This document shows positions 45,047-55,324 of a stretch of 64,000 bases of DNA, one piece after another. Every line of letters begins with the position of its first letter. Positions within the stretch are counted from its first letter, which is position 1. The notes beneath the pieces are model-generated. The model did no database searches. It was not told where the DNA came from and saw only the letters and a program-made list of their open reading frames with translations. The position numbers and the translations under genes are program-made. Source of the stretch: Chlamydia trachomatis (GTDB lineage: Bacteria; Chlamydiota; Chlamydiia; Chlamydiales; Rhabdochlamydiaceae); contig CAMCLJ010000001.1 of the NCBI GenBank assembly GCA_945875745.1, forward strand, positions 61,853 through 125,852, written 5' to 3'.

Positions 45047-46378
45047 TCATCCCTTTCGATTGTGAATAAGGATCACTCGAGTGTATCCTAACACAACTGC
45101 TGCATGAACCCATACATAACTACGAAAAAGCCCTGGGTTAAATTGCAAAACAATGATCACGACAAAGAGGGATAGGAACAAAGCAATAATTCTTCTTCTC
45201 TCGTTAATAGGGACCGGGATTGTATCATCCATGGCTAATCGAAATACTTTCCAATACCTACGGACAATCAGATAAAAGATCCCTAGACCTATTATACCAA
45301 GACTTGCAAGTATTTCCGAAAATACATTCGAAGGATCGAATTTTTTAACATCTTGTAAATCAATGGGCATCGCTCCCCGATAAAATTCACTATATAAATA
45401 TGGGCCTACCCCCCCCACCCCGACTCCGAATATAGGATACTGAGTAAAGACATAAAAAGCGTTCTGTATACCCTCCCACCGCTCACGCACTGACCAGTGA
45501 TTCGTAATGCCTAAAGCAAAAAACTTATAAAAGGTAACAATAAACTGTTTTGGAAACATCCACCAAATCCCTGTCATAAATAAGAGGAAAGACACAAAGA
45601 TCTGGATTGCCCGTTTTTTTACAAAACAGACATACCTTTGAGTCGTATTCATCAAAGATAAGCAGTAGTATAAAAAAACAAAGACAGGATAAGAAAACAC
45701 AACCCCGGTTGATGTAGATACGATCAGTAAAAGATTGATCCATACAAACCTGATCCAACTGATGGGTCTGTCCACCTCCAGAAAGGCTTGCGCATTATAA
45801 TACATGACAAAACCGGTCATCAGCAAAGCATAATAGGAAGGCTCGTAATTCCAACCCTGTCCCCTTGCTATTGTAAGGGCGTACTGGGTCACAAAGGGGA
45901 GGATAATGCCCCAGAAAGAACAAGCGACCTGTAATAAAGTATAGAAACCTAATACAATAAACGAACTAAAGTAGATATTTAATAAATCATTGCGATCATA
46001 AAAATAAAACAAGTTGTAAGGTAAAATAAAGTAGAAACATACTGTTAAAAGATAAACAAGTGTGTAGCCTAAAGATCTCAATATGCTAGCCCCTAGGATT
46101 CCAGACACTAAAATAGAAAAGAAAAGAAGAACTAATGGAATAAATAAATCCTTATCCCATCTAATTTTTTTGTGAGTTTTTAAAACAAATAAAAATAGCA
46201 GAAAAGAAATAAGGTGGTTTACCCTAGGCTTAAATAAACCAAGCTCAACATGTAAGAGCTCTCCAGAAAGGGTTAGAAAATAAAAAAAAACAAGAAGATC
46301 AACAAACCAAGACGATGTCCGATTATTTATCCGAATTAGGCCCCTAGGTCTTAATCGCTCTAGCTTACTTTCTAGCAT
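45047..46378 (-). CDS. O-antigen ligase/polymerase-like membrane protein (Wzy/WaaL type)
   Basis: A 443-residue protein with about eleven or twelve membrane helices. The start is placed at the ATG at 46378, six bases after a GAGG box; an in-frame ATG at 46384 sits on top of that box. A large periplasmic loop (about residues 295-355) contains VRERWEGIQNAFYVFTQYPIFGVGVGGVG and SNVFSEILASLGIIGLGIFYLIV, the Wzy_C block typical of O-antigen ligases and polymerases. It joins glycan repeats or attaches a glycan to lipid A-core in the periplasm. The 5' end overlaps manC by 14 bases, so the two are coupled. Ligase and polymerase cannot be told apart from sequence alone. Confidence 0.78.
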   Translation of the reverse strand: MLESKLERLRPRGLIRINNRTSSWFVDLLVFFYFLTLSGELLHVELGLFKPRVNHLISFLLFLFVLKTHKKIRWDKDLFIPLVLLFFSILVSGILGASILRSLGYTLVYLLTVCFYFILPYNLFYFYDRNDLLNIYFSSFIVLGFYTLLQVACSFWGIILPFVTQYALTIARGQGWNYEPSYYALLMTGFVMYYNAQAFLEVDRPISWIRFVWINLLLIVSTSTGVVFSYPVFVFLYYCLSLMNTTQRYVCFVKKRAIQIFVSFLLFMTGIWWMFPKQFIVTFYKFFALGITNHWSVRERWEGIQNAFYVFTQYPIFGVGVGGVGPYLYSEFYRGAMPIDLQDVKKFDPSNVFSEILASLGIIGLGIFYLIVRRYWKVFRLAMDDTIPVPINERRRIIALFLSLFVVIIVLQFNPGLFRSYVWVHAAVVLGYTRVILIHNRKG

Positions 46379-47753
46379 AATCATCCTCTATCCGTACAAT
46401 ATCATCTTCTGCGATGTATTCTCCTACCTGCACTTCAATTAGCTCTAAAATATTTTCCCCTGGGTTTTCCAATCTATGCTGAGTAGATTTCGGAACGAAC
46501 ACACTTTGATTTTCACCAAGAAGATAAACCTCCTCACCAATAGTTGCCTTTGCTTTTCCAGCAACTACTATCCAATGCTCACTTCGATGATAATGCATTT
46601 GTAGACTCAGTCTTTGCAATGGATGCACCGATATCTTTTTAATCTTATATCGGTACCCCTCTTCTAATACTAAATAATGACCCCAAGGCCTGTAAGAGGT
46701 TAGGTGCTCTGTTGACTGCTCCATTTTTTTACTGTTTAAATGCTCAACTAGTATTTTTACTTTCTGTGAATCCCCTTTTTGACTGACAAGTAAAGCATCA
46801 TCTGTTTCTACAATCAGTAAATTTTTGACACCAATGGTAGAAATAAGCCTTTTACTTCCATAGATAAGGCAATTTTCTGTATCGATATCAACAACATTAC
46901 CAATCTTGACGTTTGAGTGGGAATCTTTTTCCATCGATGTATAAATACTATCCCAAGATCCAAGATCTGACCAGCTTAAGTGCATAGGGATCACCTCTAC
47001 CAATTTGGATTGTTCTAAAATAGCGCAATCGATTGAGATATCAGGCGCATCTGCAAACATCGCTATACAAGACTGCCATCCGCCCTTAAAGAAGTCAAAA
47101 AGAGTTGGTGCATGTAGGTATAGCTCTTTCCAAAAGGTCATAACAGTAAATATAAAGATCCCACTATTCCATAGGTAATTTCCTGATAATAAGTAAGACT
47201 GAGCAAGATCAAATGAGGGTTTTTCAACAAAGGCATCTACTGGCAAGACATCGACCCTATCACCATCTCCATACTTAATATATCCATAACCAGTCTCTGG
47301 AAAGCTTGGATGTACACCAAAAGTGATTATAGAGCCTTCACTTGCTCTTTGCTCTGCAAGTGGTAGTAGACGAAGAAATTGGCCTTCTGGATGTATTAAA
47401 TGATCTGATGGAGCTACTAGAATCACCTCATCTGATAAAATGCCTTGGCTTTCCTGTAAATATTTAATACCAAGAGCAATTGCGGGGCCTGTATTTTTAC
47501 TTTCTGGCTCTATGAGGATGTTATAGGAACAGTTCTGATCAATCTGCAGGCACTGACTGTATACAAGATCATAATAACTTTGATTAGTTAGTATGACGAT
47601 ATCTTGTTGAGAGCAAATACCTATAAACCGCATTAGTGTCTTTTGCAGCAGAGAGTACTGGTCTCCAAAATATAAAAACTGCTTAGGACAGGATCTTCTT
47701 GATAGAGGCCATAAGCGGGTCCCTTTGCCACCAGCTAGAACAATTACTTTCAT
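46365..47753 (-). CDS. manC: Mannose-1-phosphate guanylyltransferase / mannose-6-phosphate isomerase
   Basis: A 462-residue bifunctional enzyme of usual length. The N-terminal nucleotidyltransferase has VLAGGKGTRLWPLSRRSCPKQFL, VAPSDHLI, TGYGYIKYG and FVEKP. The C-terminal cupin has RPWGHYLVLEEGYRYKIKKI, LQMHYHRSEHWIVVAGKA and the closing IRIEDDY-like end, the isomerase part. It makes GDP-mannose from mannose-1-phosphate in the cytosol. It is the first gene of a leftward pair with the Wzy-like gene and faces the divergent GT9 gene across 235 bases, a likely shared promoter region. GDP-mannose would feed the two GT4 enzymes nearby. Confidence 0.95.
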   Translation of the reverse strand: MKVIVLAGGKGTRLWPLSRRSCPKQFLYFGDQYSLLQKTLMRFIGICSQQDIVILTNQSYYDLVYSQCLQIDQNCSYNILIEPESKNTGPAIALGIKYLQESQGILSDEVILVAPSDHLIHPEGQFLRLLPLAEQRASEGSIITFGVHPSFPETGYGYIKYGDGDRVDVLPVDAFVEKPSFDLAQSYLLSGNYLWNSGIFIFTVMTFWKELYLHAPTLFDFFKGGWQSCIAMFADAPDISIDCAILEQSKLVEVIPMHLSWSDLGSWDSIYTSMEKDSHSNVKIGNVVDIDTENCLIYGSKRLISTIGVKNLLIVETDDALLVSQKGDSQKVKILVEHLNSKKMEQSTEHLTSYRPWGHYLVLEEGYRYKIKKISVHPLQRLSLQMHYHRSEHWIVVAGKAKATIGEEVYLLGENQSVFVPKSTQHRLENPGENILELIEVQVGEYIAEDDIVRIEDDYARK

Positions 47754-47988
47754 AAAGACCTAAAAAAAATTTATCCTTTAACACTGTGTAAGCTATCAAA
47801 TAATTGCAAGGATTTTTCGGCAGCTTCTTCCCTTATGATTTCTCTTCATATAAGAGGCTTTCCAAATTTTGTTACCTACTAGTTAAAGTGGCTCTATAAA
47901 AATCAAGATGCAGTTTTTAAAAGAATTTTGTATTGTTTCAAGAGCCATTTTTTCTATGTTTTAAAACAATCATCCACTAAAGACTTGT

Positions 47989-49020
47989 ATGAACATCTGT
48001 CATCCTCTGCCACTAAAAATCTTAATCGTAAAGATAGGCGCTATAGGGGATGTGATCACCTGTTTACATCTACTTACCTACTATAAAAACGAATTTCCAA
48101 ATGCACATATTACCTGGATTGTTGGCTCTGCTGCAGAGCCTATTTTGAAGATGACAGCGATGGTCGATGAAATCCTAGTTGTTGACGAAGCCAGATTATT
48201 CCAAGGAACCTGGGCAGTTCGGTTAAAAGAGATAGTACATTTACAAATGAAGTTGTTTGGTAAACGTTTTAATAGAGTCTTAATTTGTCATAGGGATTGG
48301 AGATATAAAATTTTAACATGCACCGTCTTCTGCAGAAAAAAAGTCAGCCTTGTAAAAGGCTCTACTGCTAGAACCCGTTTTGCAAATATATACAGGGGTG
48401 TTGAATACCTTCAAATGGCATTCGATATAGTAAAACCAGATATCTATCAGTTCCCTCTACCGACATTGAATCTATTCGAAAAAGAATCAATTAACACAAA
48501 CCTTAAACAAATAGTAATAGTTCCAGGCGGAGCGAAAAACATCCTAGCAAATGATGCATTAAGAAGATGGCCGATTGAAAATTATGTATCTCTTGTGAAA
48601 AAACTTGTATCAGAAGGATATGAGATATTAATCGCTGGCTCCCAAACAGATGAATGGGTTATCCCTTGTTTTTCTTCGATTCCTCATAAAAATTTTGTTG
48701 GAAAAACAGACCTTAACCAGCTGGCTCGTTTACTGAAAAGCTCACGATTATTAATTACTCACGACTGCGGCCCTCTACATCTTGCAAGACTCATTCGATG
48801 TGCCACTATCGCTCTATTTGGTCCGACCAATCCTATAGAAGTCATTGGCTTAGATCAGAATGTAAAAATCCTCTGGCCCGGAAAAACTCTTTCCTGCCCT
48901 CCTTGCTATAATGGAAAGCACTTTGCTAAATGCGACGAAAATAGATGTCTTAAGATGATCACTCCTCAACAAGTTTTCGAACTGATTCAAAAGCATTCAA
49001 TCGATACCTCCCATTCTTAA
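47989..49020 (+). CDS. GT9-family glycosyltransferase (heptosyltransferase-like)
   Basis: A 343-residue GT-B enzyme. ILIVKIGAIGDVITCLHLL is the N-terminal glycine loop, IVIVPGGAKN is the donor-side motif, and LLITHDCGPLHLARLIRCATIALFGPTNPIE is the C-terminal signature, with Cys for Ser in NDSGPMH-like sequence. A Cys-rich stretch near the end (SCPPCYNGKHFAKCDENRC) resembles the tail of heptosyltransferases. It probably adds heptose or another sugar to a lipid-linked core. It opens the rightward half of the polysaccharide cluster; the next gene follows after 131 bases. Confidence 0.85.
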   Translation: MNICHPLPLKILIVKIGAIGDVITCLHLLTYYKNEFPNAHITWIVGSAAEPILKMTAMVDEILVVDEARLFQGTWAVRLKEIVHLQMKLFGKRFNRVLICHRDWRYKILTCTVFCRKKVSLVKGSTARTRFANIYRGVEYLQMAFDIVKPDIYQFPLPTLNLFEKESINTNLKQIVIVPGGAKNILANDALRRWPIENYVSLVKKLVSEGYEILIAGSQTDEWVIPCFSSIPHKNFVGKTDLNQLARLLKSSRLLITHDCGPLHLARLIRCATIALFGPTNPIEVIGLDQNVKILWPGKTLSCPPCYNGKHFAKCDENRCLKMITPQQVFELIQKHSIDTSHS

Positions 49021-49151
49021 ATATCATCACGGATGTCTTAACCTTGCTGAAGCCAGATATTTATTAGCTTATGCCCTTGCTAATGTCTATTGCAACATAT
49101 AGCCACCAACCTTATGATCCAAGATTTACCATAGTAATTACCCGATAAAAC

Positions 49152-50297
49152 ATGAAAACTGCAATCATACACGACTGGCTAATAAGCATGGGTGGAGCAG
49201 AAAAAGTATTAAAAGCAATACACGATCTATACCCATCGAAGATCTATACACTCATTAAAGATTCAAGCAAGCTTAAACACACCGTGTTCTTTGACAAAGA
49301 AATCGAGTCCTCTTTTATCCAATCTCTACCTATGGCAACTAAATGGTATCGGAACTACCTTCCATTTTTTTCTATTGCAATCGAGCAGTTTAACTTAACT
49401 GATTATGACCTTATTTTATCTTCTTCACATGCTGTAGCTAAAGGGGTTCTTACGCACACCTCACAACTACATATTTGCTACTGCCATACACCTATGAGGT
49501 ACGCTTGGGATTTATACCCTTTGTATATGGAGCCTTTAAAGGGAATAAAAAAAATAATGGCGCAACTAGCTTTGCATGGGATTCGGAAATGGGATATCGC
49601 CTCTGCCCACCGAGTTGATCATTTTATTGCCAATTCATACTATGTAGCTCAAAGAATAGAAAAGATCTATCGCAGGCCAGCTCATGTGATCTATCCACCG
49701 GTCGATATAGACTCTTTCTATATCGCCGATCAAAAAGAAGAGTATTTTATCGCATGCTCTCGAATGGTCCCCTATAAAAAAATGGATATGATCGCCCGGG
49801 CCTTTCAAAGCATGCCAGATAAAAAACTAATCTTAGTAGGTGATGGACCTCAAATGTCTGCAATTAAAAAATGGGCGAGCCCAAACATAGAAATCTTAGG
49901 CTTTGTATCGGATGAAACCTTAAAAACCCTTTTATCTAAGGCAAAAGCCATGGTCTTTGCTGCAGATGAAGATTTTGGTATCGTTATGATAGAGGCTCTA
50001 GCATCAGGCACTCCTGTGATCGCTCTTGGTAAGGGCTCTGCATGTGAGATTATCGATCATAAAAAAACAGGAATCTTATACCGGGAACAAACAATAGATT
50101 CTCTTATAGAAGCAGTCGAATCATTTGAAAAAACACAACATCTTTTCGATCCCCTTTATTTGAAACAGTATTCTGCAAGGTTTAGTAAACAACGATTCGA
50201 CAAAGAATTTAACTCTTTTGTTACAGAAAAATACGATGCATTTATCAATCGATCCAAATCTGTTCAAGCCAGCTTAACTCCATTATATAACGAATAA
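49152..50297 (+). CDS. GT4-family glycosyltransferase (probable mannosyltransferase)
   Basis: A 381-residue GT-B enzyme. The start MKTAIIHDWLISMGGAEKVL, the segment YCHTPMRYAWDLY, and the donor half (FIACSRMVPYKKMDMIARAF; LVGDGPQM; the E-x7-E motif EDFGIVMIE; ALASGTPVIALGKGSACEI) match GT4 enzymes close to WbaZ/mannosyltransferases that use GDP-mannose. It acts at the cytosolic face of the inner membrane on a lipid-linked glycan. manC lies 1.4 kb away on the other strand, which supports the donor guess. 120 bases precede the ABC exporter gene. Confidence 0.87.
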   Translation: MKTAIIHDWLISMGGAEKVLKAIHDLYPSKIYTLIKDSSKLKHTVFFDKEIESSFIQSLPMATKWYRNYLPFFSIAIEQFNLTDYDLILSSSHAVAKGVLTHTSQLHICYCHTPMRYAWDLYPLYMEPLKGIKKIMAQLALHGIRKWDIASAHRVDHFIANSYYVAQRIEKIYRRPAHVIYPPVDIDSFYIADQKEEYFIACSRMVPYKKMDMIARAFQSMPDKKLILVGDGPQMSAIKKWASPNIEILGFVSDETLKTLLSKAKAMVFAADEDFGIVMIEALASGTPVIALGKGSACEIIDHKKTGILYREQTIDSLIEAVESFEKTQHLFDPLYLKQYSARFSKQRFDKEFNSFVTEKYDAFINRSKSVQASLTPLYNE

Positions 50298-50417
50298 ATA
50301 CCGAGGATTAGACCTATTTCATTAACAAATCATAAGGATAACAGGCAAAGTGTACACAGGCCGTTTAAAAGCATATATTCTCTGATTATTCAATCGATTC
50401 TTTTCTCCAAAAACAAC

Positions 50418-52178
50418 ATGAAAGATACGGTATATGCAATTATAACAAGTAGTATTGGGGCTCTATTGGAAGGGGTTTCTTATGGAATGATCGTGCTTGC
50501 ATTTACAGCAATGACAAATAATCATAGCCTCCTCCCACAAATCCTCCAAAACACTCAATATATACAAGAGATACCTAATGATCGATTACTAATGCTTGCT
50601 TTAATCTCAGCTGTTGTAATTCAAGGATGCAGGGGGATGAGCCTTTTTATAAGCTCTTTTTATTTTGCTCGCATTACAGAAAAAGGCATGCTGTTGATAT
50701 TCAATATATTGCATAATAGAATCCTTTTCGGGTACTACCCTTCTATTTCTCGTTATAAAATTGGAAGCCTAACAGATCTATTTTCTTCGATCCCCGTATT
50801 TTTTCCCTATTTTATGCATTTATTAAATCAGCTGATATCACACGGTCTGCTGATTATTGTAGCATTAATATTGCTTCTGTATTTTTCTGGCCCACTACTG
50901 CTTATTGTCTTGGGTATTTTCGCCTGTGCAGGAGTGTTGCAAAAAATACTTATAAAAAGAATAGGTGTATTATCGATACAAGCTGCTGATGGAGACTCTA
51001 AACAAATGGGACTCTCAGCACAAATTCTAAATGGTATCAAACAAATCCATCTTTTCAATTTTCAAGAGCAAATACAGAAAAAAATGGATCATCTGATAAA
51101 ATCGAATGGATCGATTCATAAAAAAATGCACGCCTCTAATGGGATGGTCAATGCCTTAAACGATGTCCTTGCAATCATTGCTATCTCCTGCTCTATTGCA
51201 GCAGGCTATTTCATTTTGAATAGAGAAGATCCAGATCATGCCCTAATTCTTCTTCTTAGTTTTCTACCTATCTCTCTTCGACTGTGTATGCGGATGGTAT
51301 CCTTTATGAACTGTTTGGCCCAAATCCTTGTATATAGGGGTAAGTTTAACTCTATTATAGAATTTTTAAAAGATACCGATCAAAGGGATCAAATAGGTAC
51401 ACTCCTTCGCACCCCCTATTTTACAAAAGAAATTGCATTCAAAAATCTCTGTTTTCAATACCCACATACAAAAGATAAGATCATTCACAATCTTGAGCTC
51501 ACCATCCAAAAGAACACACTCACCGCTTTAGTCGGGCCTTCTGGATCTGGTAAAACAACGATACTCGATCTGCTTCTGAAATTTCACTTGCCCTCAGAAG
51601 GTGATATTTTTATTGATGGGCACAATCTTAATACATTCTGTACTAATACATGGAGGGGGCTAATAGGATTTGTATCACAAGAGTCTAACTTATTTCATGA
51701 AACGATTGCTTATAATATCCGCATAGGGAATCCACATGCATCAATAGAAGAGGTTGAGCAAGCATCGAAGCAGGCAGGTGCTCATGATTTTATTCTGCTG
51801 TTAGAAAATGGGTATGAAACAGTAGTCGGGCAGTCAGCCCTTTCTCTTTCCGCAGGACAGCAGCAAAGAATTGCTCTTGCACGCGCCCTTATTCGCAAAC
51901 CCACCATCCTAATTTTAGATGAGGCTACATCTAATTTAGATAATGAATCTCAACGATCGATTCAATCAACTCTAAGATTGCTACGGACCTCAACTACAAT
52001 CATGATTATCGCTCATAGGTTATCAACAATTACCGATGCAGACATGATTCATGTGATCGAAAATGGAAGTGTAACAGAATCAGGTCAACACAGCACTCTC
52101 ATCAATCTAAATAAGCGCTATGCCGCCTTATGGGAGGCACAAAACACTGCTCCTTTTATATTTAAAACAGCATATTAG
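50418..52178 (+). CDS. ABC exporter half-transporter, probable lipid-linked glycan flippase
   Basis: A 586-residue protein with an N-terminal six-helix membrane domain (about residues 1-310) and a C-terminal ATPase. The ATPase has Walker A GPSGSGKTT (about 372), a Q-loop in IGFVSQESNLFHETIAYNI, the signature LSAGQQQRIALARAL (about 478), Walker B ILILDEATSNLD and the H-loop IMIIAHRLS. It resembles MsbA/PglK-type flippases. The place between two GT4 genes points to moving a lipid-linked oligosaccharide across the inner membrane, with the Wzy-like enzyme acting on the far side. Lipid A export cannot be excluded. Only ten bases separate it from the next GT4 gene. Confidence 0.85.
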   Translation: MKDTVYAIITSSIGALLEGVSYGMIVLAFTAMTNNHSLLPQILQNTQYIQEIPNDRLLMLALISAVVIQGCRGMSLFISSFYFARITEKGMLLIFNILHNRILFGYYPSISRYKIGSLTDLFSSIPVFFPYFMHLLNQLISHGLLIIVALILLLYFSGPLLLIVLGIFACAGVLQKILIKRIGVLSIQAADGDSKQMGLSAQILNGIKQIHLFNFQEQIQKKMDHLIKSNGSIHKKMHASNGMVNALNDVLAIIAISCSIAAGYFILNREDPDHALILLLSFLPISLRLCMRMVSFMNCLAQILVYRGKFNSIIEFLKDTDQRDQIGTLLRTPYFTKEIAFKNLCFQYPHTKDKIIHNLELTIQKNTLTALVGPSGSGKTTILDLLLKFHLPSEGDIFIDGHNLNTFCTNTWRGLIGFVSQESNLFHETIAYNIRIGNPHASIEEVEQASKQAGAHDFILLLENGYETVVGQSALSLSAGQQQRIALARALIRKPTILILDEATSNLDNESQRSIQSTLRLLRTSTTIMIIAHRLSTITDADMIHVIENGSVTESGQHSTLINLNKRYAALWEAQNTAPFIFKTAY

Positions 52179-52188
52179 GAATCGACAT

Positions 52189-53301
52189 ATGGACAGGATA
52201 AAAAAAACGATTGGGATTGATGCTCATTCTTTAAAACACTTATCAGGTGGAATAGGTTTCTATCTTTTTTATCTTCTCAAGGAGCTGATACCCATCCGAT
52301 CTGATTGCATGTTTATTTTATATACGAGCTCATCCGATGACTTTACCTCTTTAGAAGATTTTCCTAATTTAAAAATATACAGTATGCCGTTGATGAGCTT
52401 GCCCGATAGCCTATGGGTACAAACTAGGTTGGCTCTGGCTTTATATCGAGATCGTCCCGACTATTTTTGGGCTCCAGCACAAATGATACCAATACTCATC
52501 CCCAAAAAAACCAAAACGATCCTTACAGTCCATGATTTTGTGTATCGTCTTGCCCCTAATACAATGTCCTTATTTCGAAAGCTACTTATGAAATCAATGA
52601 GAGGGTTTTTCTATAAATCCGCCAACTCTATTTTTTGCAATTCACAAGGGACAGCTAATAAACTAAAAAGTTTTTATGAAGTAGATGCAGCTAGTGTAAT
52701 TACCCCCCCTTTGAAAGAGACAATTGCACATAGAGATTCCCTAGAGTGCCAGGGGGTTATGGATAAATACGGGCTTAATTTTAAAGAATTCATCCTTGTT
52801 GTTGGCACCATTGAACCTAGAAAAAACCTCATTCAGCTAATCGAATTTTACGAAACACTACTCCTTGGGTCTGAACGATCGAATGTGATACCCCTTGTCG
52901 TTGTAGGAGGGGGAGGATGGAAAAATAAAACAATTCGATTATCAATTGATAGAATAAAAAAATTATACCCAGACCACTTTTTTCCGTTAGGATTTATCCC
53001 AGATGAAGAGATCTCCTACTTATATTCTGCAGCACGCCAGCTTTTGCTATTTTCTATATATGAAGGATATGGAATGCCTCTTATGGAAGCTAGAGTATGT
53101 GGTACCCCTGTGGCCTGTTTTAATATGGAAGAAATGAGAGAGGCTTCAGAAAATGACGGGCTTTTTATGGAAAAAGAAGGGTTTGAAACGGATCTAAAAG
53201 CTATATTTTATAAAGGAAACCCTTTGCCAGCTCTTCCTAAAAAACACACCTATCCAACAAACCAAGAATTAGCAAAAAAGCTCTCTGCCTTTTTTGATTG
53301 A
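52189..53301 (+). CDS. GT4-family glycosyltransferase
   Basis: A 370-residue enzyme. The start is placed at the ATG at 52189, eight bases after an AGGA box; the open frame extends back to 52120 inside the ABC gene. IGIDAHSLKHLSGGIGFYLFYLLKEL begins the acceptor half. The donor half has FILVVGTIEPRKNLIQLIEFY, FLGFI-like FPLGFIPDEEISYLYSAARQLLLFS and the E-x7-E motif EGYGMPLME followed by VCGTPVAC. This form (ID.R...GIG; GTIEPRKN) is common in mannosyl- and rhamnosyltransferases of O-antigen clusters. Last gene of the rightward polysaccharide set. Confidence 0.87.
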   Translation: MDRIKKTIGIDAHSLKHLSGGIGFYLFYLLKELIPIRSDCMFILYTSSSDDFTSLEDFPNLKIYSMPLMSLPDSLWVQTRLALALYRDRPDYFWAPAQMIPILIPKKTKTILTVHDFVYRLAPNTMSLFRKLLMKSMRGFFYKSANSIFCNSQGTANKLKSFYEVDAASVITPPLKETIAHRDSLECQGVMDKYGLNFKEFILVVGTIEPRKNLIQLIEFYETLLLGSERSNVIPLVVVGGGGWKNKTIRLSIDRIKKLYPDHFFPLGFIPDEEISYLYSAARQLLLFSIYEGYGMPLMEARVCGTPVACFNMEEMREASENDGLFMEKEGFETDLKAIFYKGNPLPALPKKHTYPTNQELAKKLSAFFD

Positions 53302-53316
53302 ATAAAGAAGCAAATT

Positions 53317-55311
53317 TTATAAATCCTCTTCTAACAGACGCATACTCTGATAATGTCTGAGCTCATCACGTAGTAGTGCAGCCTGTTCAAATCGAAGCTC
53401 TTTAGCAGCTTTTTTCATTTCATTTTCAAGATTTTTTATGTTTGTCTCGATCTCTTTACGGGTATAATGATGCACTTGTTTCACCGCGGAATGAGCAACT
53501 GAGGAAGGGGCTCCTCCAAAGGTCTCTGTGAGGTCTGCGGCCTTGAGCTTACTGATGCTATGTGGGGTAATACCGTGGGCGTGGTTATAATCCTCTTGGA
53601 TCTTTCTTCTAGAGTTTGTGACCTCTAAAGTCGCTTCTATCGAACGTGTCATCTTATCCGCGTACATGATAACCCGCCCCTTCACGTTTCTCGCTGCCCT
53701 GCCACACGTCTGGATAAGAGCTGTTTGACTACGTAAAAACCCTTCTTTATCTGCATCTAAAATCGCTACGAGTGAAACCTCAGGTATATCAAGACCTTCT
53801 CTTAAAAGATTGATTCCTACAAGAACATCAAATACCCCAACTCTTAGCTCTTTAATAATCTGCACCCTCTCTAGGGTGTCGATATCAGAATGCAAATATT
53901 TTGCTTTAACGCCGATCTCATTCAGATATTTAGACAGATCTTCTGAAAGCTTTTTAGTAAGGGTTGTGACAAGAACCCGACTGCCTAATTGTGTGGCTCT
54001 GCGTATCTCTTCTAAACAGTCATCGACTTGATTAGTCGCAGGTCTTATTTCGATAATAGGGTCTAAAAGGCCTGTAGGGCGGATAATCTGCTCTACCACA
54101 TCGCCCCCTGAATCCTGAACCTCCCAGGGTCCGGGTGTCGCAGAAACATACACTACCTGACGGATTCTTTGATAAAACTCTTGAAATTTTAAAGGTCGAT
54201 TATCAAAAGCAGACGGAAGTCGAAAACCGAAGTCAATAAGAGACTCTTTCCTTGCCCGATCCCCGTTATGCATCGCATGTACTTGAGGTAGGGTTTGATG
54301 AGACTCATCGACAAAAATAAGAAAATTGGAGGGAAAATAATCTAAAAGACAAGGGGGAGGATCTCCTGCATGCCGCTTACTAAAATGCCGAGAATAGTTC
54401 TCTATTCCCTTGCAAAAACCCATTTCTCTGATCATTTCTAGGTCATAAGAGGTCCGTTCTTTAATCCGTTGATGCTCGATGAGTCTATTTTCCTTTTCAT
54501 AAAAAGACATCCTGTCTTGCAGCTCTTTTTTAATGGTCTCAACAGCATTTACTCGAACATCTTTTGGGGTTACATGGTGGGATCCCGGAAATATTGTGAT
54601 TTGAGGAATCCTATCTATCACCCTTCCTGTCAAAGGGTCTATTTTGCTGATCCTATCGATCTCGTGACCAAAAAATTCAATCCTATAAGCGATTTGTTCT
54701 TCATACGCCGGCATAATCTCTAAAATATCGCCACGGGCACGAAAAGTTGTTCTAATCAGCTCATAATCGCTTCTTTTATAGTGCATATCGACAAGGTGCA
54801 AGAGAACATCATCTCTTTTTACTTCCTGCCCGACCGATAGCTGCAGCTGCATCTGGCGGTAATACTCTGGCAATCCTAGACCATAAATACAAGAGACAGA
54901 AGAGACGATAATGACATCATCCCTTTCTATTAAAGACCTTGTAGCAGATAAGCGCATCCTTTCAATCTGCTCATTAATAGCCAGATCTTTTTCGATATAT
55001 GTATCGGTTCTAGCAATGTAGGCTTCTGGCTGATAGTAATCATAGTAAGATACAAAATATTCAACAGCATTTTTTGGAAAAAAGGCTTTAAACTCCTGAT
55101 ACAGCTGGGCTGCAAGGGTTTTATTATGTGCCAAAATAAGAGCAGGTCTCTGAACCCGACTAATAACATTAGCCATCGTAAAGGTTTTTCCAGAGCCAGT
55201 AATCCCTAAAAGGACCTGTGATTTCTTCTCTAGTTCTATCCCTTTCACAAGAGCCTCAATTGCTTTAGGCTGATCACCCTGCGGGAGAAATTCTGAAATT
55301 AACTCAAACAT
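53317..55311 (-). CDS. uvrB: Excinuclease ABC subunit B
   Basis: A 664-residue protein from the ATG at 55311, which follows an AAGGG box; the open frame continues to 55335, but that start overlaps no better site. Walker A is GITGSGKT, the beta-hairpin region lies around [11 protein letters not shown], and helicase motifs include [30 protein letters not shown] and [15 protein letters not shown] domain for UvrC binding closes the protein ([27 protein letters not shown]). It verifies DNA damage with UvrA and UvrC. It is the last gene of the leftward thyX-tyrP-tyrP-uvrB run, 13 bases after the permease. Confidence 0.97.
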   Translation of the reverse strand: MFELISEFLPQGDQPKAIEALVKGIELEKKSQVLLGITGSGKTFTMANVISRVQRPALILAHNKTLAAQLYQEFKAFFPKNAVEYFVSYYDYYQPEAYIARTDTYIEKDLAINEQIERMRLSATRSLIERDDVIIVSSVSCIYGLGLPEYYRQMQLQLSVGQEVKRDDVLLHLVDMHYKRSDYELIRTTFRARGDILEIMPAYEEQIAYRIEFFGHEIDRISKIDPLTGRVIDRIPQITIFPGSHHVTPKDVRVNAVETIKKELQDRMSFYEKENRLIEHQRIKERTSYDLEMIREMGFCKGIENYSRHFSKRHAGDPPPCLLDYFPSNFLIFVDESHQTLPQVHAMHNGDRARKESLIDFGFRLPSAFDNRPLKFQEFYQRIRQVVYVSATPGPWEVQDSGGDVVEQIIRPTGLLDPIIEIRPATNQVDDCLEEIRRATQLGSRVLVTTLTKKLSEDLSKYLNEIGVKAKYLHSDIDTLERVQIIKELRVGVFDVLVGINLLREGLDIPEVSLVAILDADKEGFLRSQTALIQTCGRAARNVKGRVIMYADKMTRSIEATLEVTNSRRKIQEDYNHAHGITPHSISKLKAADLTETFGGAPSSVAHSAVKQVHHYTRKEIETNIKNLENEMKKAAKELRFEQAALLRDELRHYQSMRLLEEDL

Positions 55312-55324
55312 CAATCCCTTCCAA

